A program made the translations under genes and the position numbers. From contig DASQDI010000026.1 of assembly GCA_035634255.1 (NCBI GenBank), positions 1 to 5,011 on the forward strand: a DNA stretch of 5,011 nt, read 5' to 3'. This DNA is from DATLMR01 sp035634255. Its GTDB lineage: Bacteria; Acidobacteriota; Blastocatellia; UBA7656. Positions within the stretch are counted from its first letter, which is position 1. Every line of letters begins with the position of its first letter. Under the pieces are notes generated by a model. It had not been told where the DNA came from and did no database searches. It worked only from the letters and a program-made list of their open reading frames with translations. Positions 1 to 5,011 of this stretch are shown piece by piece.

Positions 1-130
1 ACCCCTTCGGAGCGCCGGGGAGCAGGATGTACGCGACGGGCGACGAGGCGAGATACACGGCCGGAGGGGAGATAGAGTATCTCGGGCGGCTCGATCATCA
101 GGTCAAGATTCGCGGCTTCCGCATAGAGCT
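1..130 (+). repeat. A7-A8 adenylation segment, homologous to nt 4879-5011
   Basis: This segment runs from DPFG through the A7 and A8 motifs of the first synthetase and is the diverged homologue of nt 4879-5011 in the second synthetase. The two begin ACCCCTTCGG and ACCCGTTCGG and both end in GCGGCTTCCGCAT-GAGCT with one base differing. They differ by one codon in length and by scattered substitutions in between. This is common descent of A domains, not a mobile repeat. Confidence 0.6.
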
Positions 131-692
131 GGGGGAGATAGAATCGGTGCTGAGCAGGCATCCCGAAGTAAGAGACTCGGTGGTCGTGGCGCGGCAGGCT
201 GTCGATGGCGACAAATACCTCGCGGCCTTCATCGTCCCGGATGGTGAAGCGCCATCGACTGACGAACTTCGTGTCTACCTGAGGCGCGAGCTCCCCGACT
301 ACATGGTCCCCCGAGCGTTCGCCTTTTTGCAGGAGCTTCCGCTCACGTCGAGCGGGAAGGTTGACCGGCGCGCGCTCCCCGACGCGGAATGGAGCGGGCA
401 GGCCGAGAGCCGGTCCTACGAGGCACCGCGCACCCCGGTCGAGGAAGTGGTCGCGGGCATCTGGGCCGATGTCCTGAGCCTGGATCAGGTCGGGATACAC
501 GAAAACTTCTTTGACCTCGGCGGCCACTCCCTGCTCGTGACGAAGGTGATCTCCCGCGTCCGCTCCGTGTTCGACGTGGAGATCCCGTTGATGGAGATGA
601 TAGAGACTCCGACCGTGGCGGCGTTCGCCGACCTGATCGACCGCGCGCTTAAGGAGGAGTCATTCTCGCAATCCGGGGCCGCCGACCTCTGA
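1..692 (+). CDS. NRPS, 3' end: A domain C-terminus and PCP (5'-partial)
   Basis: This is the C-terminal end of a nonribosomal peptide synthetase. The reading frame is already open at the window edge (first full codon at nt 3) and stops with TGA at 690-692. Counting residues from nt 3, the A-domain C-terminal motifs are A7 YATGD (10-14), A8 GRLDHQVKIRGFRIE (28-42), A9 LPDYMVP (97-103) and A10 SSGKVDR, whose Lys119 is the usual adenylation-catalysing lysine. A PCP follows, with FFDLGGHSLL; Ser176 (nt 528-530) should carry phosphopantetheine. About 25 residues after the PCP helices the protein ends. No E, TE or reductase domain follows. The GGHSL form is typical of carriers that feed a C domain rather than an epimerase. 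The specificity-determining part of the A domain (A3-A6) is outside the window, so the amino acid cannot be read. The ATG at nt 27 lies inside the A domain (the M of the A7 region) and is not the start. The next gene begins 43 nt downstream with no terminator, so they are probably co-transcribed. Identification is very secure; substrate unknown. Confidence 0.97.
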   Translation, partial: PFGAPGSRMYATGDEARYTAGGEIEYLGRLDHQVKIRGFRIELGEIESVLSRHPEVRDSVVVARQAVDGDKYLAAFIVPDGEAPSTDELRVYLRRELPDYMVPRAFAFLQELPLTSSGKVDRRALPDAEWSGQAESRSYEAPRTPVEEVVAGIWADVLSLDQVGIHENFFDLGGHSLLVTKVISRVRSVFDVEIPLMEMIETPTVAAFADLIDRALKEESFSQSGAADL

Positions 693-725
693 TGCCCCGG
701 CCTCGGCGCAACGCTTTCAATGAAC

Positions 726-733
726 GGAGAGGA
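726..733 (+). promoter_or_regulatory. Ribosome binding site of the CmlA-type hydroxylase gene
   Basis: The purine-rich run GGAGAGGA precedes ATG 736. GGAG at 726-729 leaves 6 nt to the start codon, which is good Shine-Dalgarno spacing. It supports 736 over the out-of-frame ATG at 720, which lies upstream of this site. The whole spacer between the two genes (693-735) is only 43 nt and shows no clear hairpin or T-run, so no terminator and no separate promoter is apparent. Confidence 0.75.
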
Positions 734-735
734 CA

Positions 736-2331
736 ATGACGGCCGAATCCAGGCAAGTCTTCCTGAAGCAGAACGTGAGGGCGGAGCCCCTGTGCGACCA
801 GTGGTACGCATGGTCGCACCTCATCTCGCCCGTGACCGCCGCCATGCACGTCGCCCATTCTCACCTGAAGATCGCCCGCTCGTTCATCGCGGCCCCGCAG
901 GTCCATGTGTCGGCGCTCAGGAACCCGGCCATGGCGGGCGGGCCTTTCATCAACTACCCGGAGAGCCGAGTTGGGGAGATCAAAGCTCTGGCGGAAAGGA
1001 CGGAGAGAGAGCGGGCGCACATGCTCGAACTGTCCGACGCGGTCAAAGGGTTGAACGAGTTGCTCGAGGGCGAAGCGACCGGGTTCTCCCTCGAACCGCT
1101 CTACGAGAAGATGCCCGGCGCGCTGAGAGGATTCGTCGAGCTGGTCTATGACGTGAATAATCACGCCTCGGCCCGGTTCCTCGAAGGGCTGCTGTATAAG
1201 AGCCGGTTCTACAGCGAGTCGGGCCAGAGCGTCGCCCTCTCGGAGATGTCCGCGGACCACAGGCCATTCGTCTTCAGCACTCCGAGGCTGCGCGATAAAG
1301 ACACCCTGTTCGTGGACGCGGGCTTCGCGGACGAGGGGCTCGACGAACTGTTCTCCATGAAATGTTTGCCGAAGCCTTACGGCCATATCAAAGAGAGGCT
1401 CGGCGTAGACGGGGCGGATGATGGGCTATTCGCTTCATTCTTTACGGGCGAGCGGCAACAGGCCTGCTCCCGGTTCGACGGCCCCGGCGTGAGGGTCCGA
1501 TATTTTGGGCACGCCTGCCTGCTCGTCGAATCGGGCGGCGTCAGTGTTCTCACCGACCCGGTCATCAGCTACAGGTACGACAGCCCGGTCTCAAGGTACA
1601 CTTTCGCGGACCTGCCTGACCGGATAGACCACGTGCTCATCACGCACAATCACCAAGACCACTGCATGCTCGAAACGCTCATACAGCTACGGCATAAAGT
1701 TAAGAACGTCATAGTCCCCAGAAACAATGGGGGAGGGCTGGCCGACCCCTCTCTCAAACTGATGCTCCAAAGAATCGGGTTCAAAAATGTCACCGAGATT
1801 GACGAGATGGAGAGCGTCGAGGTGGAGGGCGGAGGTATTACGGCCATACCCTTCCTTGGCGAGCACGGCGACCTGAACATAAGGTCGAAGACGGCTTACC
1901 TGATCGCCCTCGAAGGAAGGTCGATCCTCTGCATGGCTGACTCGAATAACATAGACCCGCCGCTTTACGAGCATGTCCGCGAGGCCATACCGCCGGTCGA
2001 TGTCATGTTCTTAGGCATGGAGTGCGACGGCGCGCCGTTGAGCTGGGTCTATGCGCCCCTGATGGCGCGGCCGCTTCAGAGGAGCATGGACCAGTCGAGG
2101 AGGCTGGACGGCTCGAACTTTGAGAAGAGCAGGCGGATAGTCGAGTCGTTAAAGCCGAAGCAGGTCTACGTCTACGCGATGGGGCAGGAGCCGTGGCTGA
2201 CCTACGTGACATCCATCACCTACACCGAGCAGTCGCGCCCGATCACGGAGTCCGGCAAGCTGGTCGAGGATTGCCGGAATCGCGGCATTATTTCTGAAAG
2301 GCTCTACGGCCAGAAGGAGATAATACTTTGA
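736..2331 (+). CDS. CmlA-type diiron beta-hydroxylase acting on PCP-bound amino acid (MBL fold)
   Basis: This is a complete 531-residue protein; CmlA of chloramphenicol biosynthesis is about the same length. CmlA uses a diiron centre and O2 to hydroxylate the beta carbon of an aminoacyl group held on an NRPS carrier. Residues 1 to about 240 have no MBL motifs but contain WYAW near the start and PQVH and GGPFINYP further on, matching the CmlA-specific N-terminal domain. The MBL-fold domain starts near VRYFGHACLLVES. Its metal motif THNHQDH gives His304, His306, Asp308 and His309. Glu376 (in GEHGDL) and Asp402 (in CMADSNN) complete the set. Known CmlA ligands are three His, two Asp and one Glu, as I recall H305, H307, D309, H310, E377 and D403, so each lies exactly one residue off here. 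After Asp402 the only His is in YEHV (about residue 414), so the C-terminal His of ordinary MBL hydrolases is absent; this favours an oxygenase. The ATG at 736 has GGAG at 726-729, 6 nt upstream. The gene lies between two NRPS genes and its stop overlaps the next start. Automatic pipelines may call it an MBL-fold hydrolase. Substrate not proven. Confidence 0.93.
   Translation: MTAESRQVFLKQNVRAEPLCDQWYAWSHLISPVTAAMHVAHSHLKIARSFIAAPQVHVSALRNPAMAGGPFINYPESRVGEIKALAERTERERAHMLELSDAVKGLNELLEGEATGFSLEPLYEKMPGALRGFVELVYDVNNHASARFLEGLLYKSRFYSESGQSVALSEMSADHRPFVFSTPRLRDKDTLFVDAGFADEGLDELFSMKCLPKPYGHIKERLGVDGADDGLFASFFTGERQQACSRFDGPGVRVRYFGHACLLVESGGVSVLTDPVISYRYDSPVSRYTFADLPDRIDHVLITHNHQDHCMLETLIQLRHKVKNVIVPRNNGGGLADPSLKLMLQRIGFKNVTEIDEMESVEVEGGGITAIPFLGEHGDLNIRSKTAYLIALEGRSILCMADSNNIDPPLYEHVREAIPPVDVMFLGMECDGAPLSWVYAPLMARPLQRSMDQSRRLDGSNFEKSRRIVESLKPKQVYVYAMGQEPWLTYVTSITYTEQSRPITESGKLVEDCRNRGIISERLYGQKEIIL
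2314..2319 (+). promoter_or_regulatory. Ribosome binding site inside the hydroxylase 3' end, deciding the NRPS start
   Basis: AAGGAG lies within the last codons of the hydroxylase gene. It is 8 nt from TTG 2328, whose TTGA overlaps the hydroxylase TGA stop (2329-2331), and 17 nt from ATG 2337 in the same frame. The spacing favours the TTG start, and the overlap suggests translational coupling of hydroxylase and synthetase. If ATG 2337 is used instead, the protein is only three residues shorter and the domain content is unchanged. Confidence 0.65.
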
Positions 2332-5011
2332 AGACGATGAGCAGAGGTCAGACCTCGGCCATTGAGCGCATTGCGAGGGACGGAGGAGATTTGCCGCTTT
2401 CGTTCTCGCAGCAGCGCATATGGTTCCTCGACCAGCTCGGGCAGGGGAATGCTTCCTATAACATCCCGACGGCGGTGAGGATTGCCGGACGCCTCGACGT
2501 GCCCGCTCTTGAGAGGGCTCTGAACGAAGTCGCGAAGAGGCACGAAGTCCTGAGGACGACCTTCCCGGTGGCGGACGGATTACCGCGGCAGGTCATCTCT
2601 CCGTTCCGGCCTGTAGCATTGCCTCTGATCGACCTGACGGGCCTGCCCGCCGCCGAGCGGCGAAAGCACGCGGCGAGGATCGCGAACGAAGAAGCGGGAT
2701 TGCCTTTCGACCTCGCGGCGGGGCCTTTGATGCGCGCGGCCCTGGTCCGCACGAAAGCCGAAGAACACCTCGCCCTCTTCACCATGCATCACATCGTGAG
2801 CGATGGGTGGTCGAGGGGGATATTCTTCAACGAGCTTGTCACGATTTACGACGCCTTTTGCAAGGGGAAGGCTTCGCCCCTGCCCGAGCTCGCGATTCAA
2901 TACGCCGACTTCGCGCACTGGCAGAGGGAGTGGTTGCAGGGCGACCGTCTGGACCGGCAGCTATCCTTCTGGCGCGAGCAACTGTCCGGCCCGCTCCCGA
3001 CACTGGACCTCCCCATCGCCCGGCCCGGAGCGGGGACGCAAACTCATAAAGGCTCGTCGGAACCGTTCTCGCTCCCGGCCGATTTGACCGCGCGGATCAA
3101 ATCCTTCAGCCGCCGCGAAGGCGTTACCGTGTTCATGACCCTGCTCGCGGCATTCAAGGCCCTCCTGCACCGCTACATGTCTCAGACCGACCTGATAATA
3201 GGCACGCCCGTCGCCGGGCGCACGCGCCTTGAGACCGAGCCGCTCATCGGCCTCTTCATCAACACTCTGGCCCTGCGCACAGACCTCTCCGGCAACCCGA
3301 CTTTCAGGCAACTGGCGCAGAGGGTGAAGAAAGTGACGTGGGACGCATTCAGCCGGCAGGACGTGCCTTTCGAGCGGCTGGTCGAAGAGCTTCAGCCCGA
3401 CAGGGACCTGAGGCGCACCCCGATTTTTCAGGCCCTCTTCGCCTTTCAAAGCGGGCTAAGCGAGCGTATTCAGATGCCGGGCCTGACCTGCTCAATAGAG
3501 GCGAGCGAGACGGGCGCGGCCAAGTTCGATCTGACCCTTTACGTTGACGAGACGGACCGGGGGCTCGATGGCGCTCTCGTGTACCGCGCGGACCTGTTCG
3601 ACAGAGCTTCGATCAGGCGTATGGTCGAGCACTTCATGGTGATCATTCGCGGGGCCCTCGCGAATCCCGACAGCCCCGTGTCGGCTCTGCCCATCATGTC
3701 GGAGCCGGAGCGACGCAGGCTGCTGGTTGAGTGGAACCAATCCCGGCGCGAGTACCCGCGCGACTTATGCATTCACCAGATTTTTGAAGAGCAGGCCGCG
3801 CGCACCCCCGGGGCCACGGCCCTCATGTGTGACGCGGAGTCGCTTACTTACGAGCAATTGAACCGCAAGGCCAATCAACTGGCGCGCCATCTGATGCGGC
3901 TCGGGGTGGGGCCGGAGTCGCGGGTGGCGATCTGCCTCGACAGGTCGCTCGATCTATTGATCGGCGTGCTCGGGATATTAAAAGCGGGCGGTGCCTACGT
4001 CCCGCTCGACCCGATGAACCCGGCTGATCGGATCGCTTTAATACTCGACCGCGCGTCCGTGCCGGTCCTGTTGACGCATCGGGCTATCGATCTAAACATA
4101 ACGGACTCGGCGGCGCGGATCATTTATCTGGATGAAGAGGGCGAAGCGCTCGCGCTTGAGAGCGGAGATGACCCGCCGCACGCGGCGAGCGCGGAATGCC
4201 TCGCGTACGTGATATTCACATCAGGCTCCACCGGGGAGCCGAAGGGCGTGGGCGTCGAGCACAGGCAGGTCAGCAACTATTTGAATGGAGTGGTTGAAAG
4301 GCTCGGGATCGCTCCGGGCAGCAGCTTCGCCCTCGTTTCGGCCGTGGCCGCGGACCTCGGGAATACTGTGATCTTCCCATCCTTATGCACGGGCGGGCGG
4401 CTGCACGTAATTCCGCGAGAGACATCGTTCAACGGGGAAGAGCTTGGTGATTACTTCGAGCGCCACCCGGTCGATTACCTGAAGATCACGCCCTCGCACC
4501 TGCTCGCGCTTCAATCGTTGCGCGGCGCCGAGCCTCTTATGCGCCAAGGCACGCTCGTGCTCGGCGGTGAAGCGTCGCGATGGGATTGGGTCGGGAGCCT
4601 GATCGAGCGAGCGCCCGGCTGCCGCGTCGTCAATCACTATGGCCCGACCGAGACTACCGTGGGCGTCCTGACTTTCGAAGTGCCGGGCGGCAGGCCTGCG
4701 TCCGCGCGCGAGACGCTTCCGCTGGGCCTGCCTCTGCCCAACTCCCGAATGTTCGTGCTCGACGATTCTCTGGAGCCCGTCCCCGTGGGAGTCGTCGGGG
4801 AGCTTTACGTGGGCGGCCTCGGCGTATCTCGCGGGTACGTGAATGCGCCCGACCTGACCGCGGAGAGATTCATCCCGGACCCGTTCGGCGGAGAGCCGGG
4901 GGCAAGGCTGTACAAAACGGGCGACCTCGTTCGCTACCTCGAAGACGGGAGCATAGAGTTCGTCGGGCGCAAAGACCATCAGGTGAAGGTGCGCGGCTTC
5001 CGCATCGAGCT
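2328..5011 (+). CDS. NRPS, 5' part: C domain (LCL-like) and aspartate-type A domain (3'-partial)
   Basis: This synthetase is open to the window edge (894 codons visible). Residues are counted from TTG 2328. C-domain motifs: C1 PLSFSQQRIWFLDQL (from 23), C2 RHEVLRTTF (71-79), C3 HHIVSDGWS with catalytic His155 and Asp159, C4 YADFAHWQREW (from 192), C5 IGTPVAGR (291-298), C6 IGLFINTLALR (307 on), C7 QDVPFERLVEEL (344 on). All are intact, so the domain should be active; the motif style is LCL. A-domain motifs: A1 LTYEQL (506), A2 LKAGGAYVPLDP (551), A3 around TSGSTGEPKG (632), A5 NHYGPTETT (769), A6 region (about 824), A7 YKTGD (862-866), A8 from 880, cut at the edge. Aligned by eye to PheA, the pocket residues are D676, L677, T680, K719, V744, G746, H770, V778, G779, that is DLTKVGHVG, against the classical Asp code DLTKVGHIG(K). 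L-Asp is therefore the predicted substrate. Start: TTG 2328 sits 8 nt after AAGGAG, while ATG 2337 would be 17 nt away, so TTG is preferred. The PCP and later domains lie beyond the window. Confidence 0.95.
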   Translation, partial: MKTMSRGQTSAIERIARDGGDLPLSFSQQRIWFLDQLGQGNASYNIPTAVRIAGRLDVPALERALNEVAKRHEVLRTTFPVADGLPRQVISPFRPVALPLIDLTGLPAAERRKHAARIANEEAGLPFDLAAGPLMRAALVRTKAEEHLALFTMHHIVSDGWSRGIFFNELVTIYDAFCKGKASPLPELAIQYADFAHWQREWLQGDRLDRQLSFWREQLSGPLPTLDLPIARPGAGTQTHKGSSEPFSLPADLTARIKSFSRREGVTVFMTLLAAFKALLHRYMSQTDLIIGTPVAGRTRLETEPLIGLFINTLALRTDLSGNPTFRQLAQRVKKVTWDAFSRQDVPFERLVEELQPDRDLRRTPIFQALFAFQSGLSERIQMPGLTCSIEASETGAAKFDLTLYVDETDRGLDGALVYRADLFDRASIRRMVEHFMVIIRGALANPDSPVSALPIMSEPERRRLLVEWNQSRREYPRDLCIHQIFEEQAARTPGATALMCDAESLTYEQLNRKANQLARHLMRLGVGPESRVAICLDRSLDLLIGVLGILKAGGAYVPLDPMNPADRIALILDRASVPVLLTHRAIDLNITDSAARIIYLDEEGEALALESGDDPPHAASAECLAYVIFTSGSTGEPKGVGVEHRQVSNYLNGVVERLGIAPGSSFALVSAVAADLGNTVIFPSLCTGGRLHVIPRETSFNGEELGDYFERHPVDYLKITPSHLLALQSLRGAEPLMRQGTLVLGGEASRWDWVGSLIERAPGCRVVNHYGPTETTVGVLTFEVPGGRPASARETLPLGLPLPNSRMFVLDDSLEPVPVGVVGELYVGGLGVSRGYVNAPDLTAERFIPDPFGGEPGARLYKTGDLVRYLEDGSIEFVGRKDHQVKVRGFRIE
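4879..5011 (+). repeat. A7-A8 adenylation segment, homologous to nt 1-130
   Basis: This is the second copy of the A7-A8 coding segment, in direct orientation and one codon longer than the copy at nt 1-130 (FGGEPGARLYKTGD against FGAPGSRMYATGD). The window therefore spans almost exactly one A-domain-to-A-domain repeat unit: PCP, hydroxylase gene, C domain and A domain. The copies are diverged enough to be separate genuine modules rather than an assembly duplication. Confidence 0.6.

Noticed and set aside
27..29. ATG at nt 27 as the start of the first gene
   Set aside because: Codons before it (PFGAPGSR) continue the A-domain sequence and the Met sits just before the A7 motif, so the gene is truncated by the window edge rather than starting here.
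693..735. Terminator or promoter in the 43-nt spacer between the first synthetase and the hydroxylase
   Set aside because: No clear inverted repeat with a T-run and no convincing -35/-10 pair is visible. The short distance fits an operon.
720..1151. 143-codon plus-strand frame starting at ATG 720, overlapping the hydroxylase start
   Set aside because: It is out of frame with the CmlA-like protein, has a low-complexity Arg/Gly-rich translation and no upstream ribosome site. The GGAGAGGA motif lies inside it and serves ATG 736.
649..1386. 245-codon open frame on the minus strand, opposite the 5' half of the hydroxylase gene
   Set aside because: It lies antisense to a gene with clear family motifs, has an Arg/Pro/Glu-rich composition typical of a GC-rich reverse frame, and shows no recognisable domain.
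736..2331. Beta-lactamase, lactonase or other hydrolytic MBL enzyme
   Set aside because: The long CmlA-like N-terminal domain, the Glu ligand at 376 and the lack of the C-terminal motif histidine fit a diiron oxygenase, and the NRPS setting supports tailoring rather than resistance.
2961..3449. 162-codon open frame on the minus strand within the C domain
   Set aside because: It is fully antisense to C-domain motifs C5-C7 and has no independent evidence of coding.
4383..4979. 198-codon open frame on the minus strand within the second synthetase
   Set aside because: It is antisense to conserved A-domain motifs A5-A7, and its translation shows no family motif. It is a reverse-frame shadow.

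Overview
The window is an internal slice of a nonribosomal peptide synthetase (NRPS) gene cluster on the + strand. Three genes run head to tail with almost no space between them. The DNA is GC-rich but freely uses AGG/AGA (Arg) and ATA (Ile) codons and has a moderate third-position bias. That argues against a Streptomyces-type actinomycete and would fit an Acidobacteriota- or Myxococcota-like bacterium. The taxonomic call is an inference only. Codon use looks the same in all three genes, so nothing inside the window looks recently inserted.

Layout: (1) nt 1-692 is the 3' end of an NRPS gene. It encodes the C-terminal part of an adenylation (A) domain (motifs A7-A10), a peptidyl carrier protein (PCP) with an LGGHS phosphopantetheine site, and a short tail. 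There is no epimerase or thioesterase. (2) nt 736-2331 is a complete 531-residue gene that at first looks like a metallo-beta-lactamase-fold hydrolase. Its length, N-terminal domain and six metal-ligand positions match CmlA, the diiron oxygenase that beta-hydroxylates a carrier-bound amino acid in chloramphenicol biosynthesis. (3) nt 2328-5011 is the start of a second NRPS gene. It holds a full condensation (C) domain of apparent LCL type and most of an A domain, cut by the window edge at motif A8. The nine readable specificity positions spell D-L-T-K-V-G-H-V-G, one conservative change from the classical L-aspartate code.

How they may work together: the first NRPS ends at a PCP and the second begins with a C domain, so the chain probably passes between the two proteins. 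The gene at that seam is a tailoring oxygenase that by family acts on PCP-tethered aminoacyl groups. The likely outcome is a peptide with a beta-hydroxylated residue. That residue is either the one loaded by the upstream A-PCP module, whose specificity is outside the window, or the aspartate of the downstream module. The genes overlap or nearly touch (43 nt, then a 4-nt TTGA overlap), which indicates one operon with translational coupling. No promoter, terminator, RNA gene, CRISPR array or mobile element was seen, and there is no gene-free stretch longer than 43 bases.
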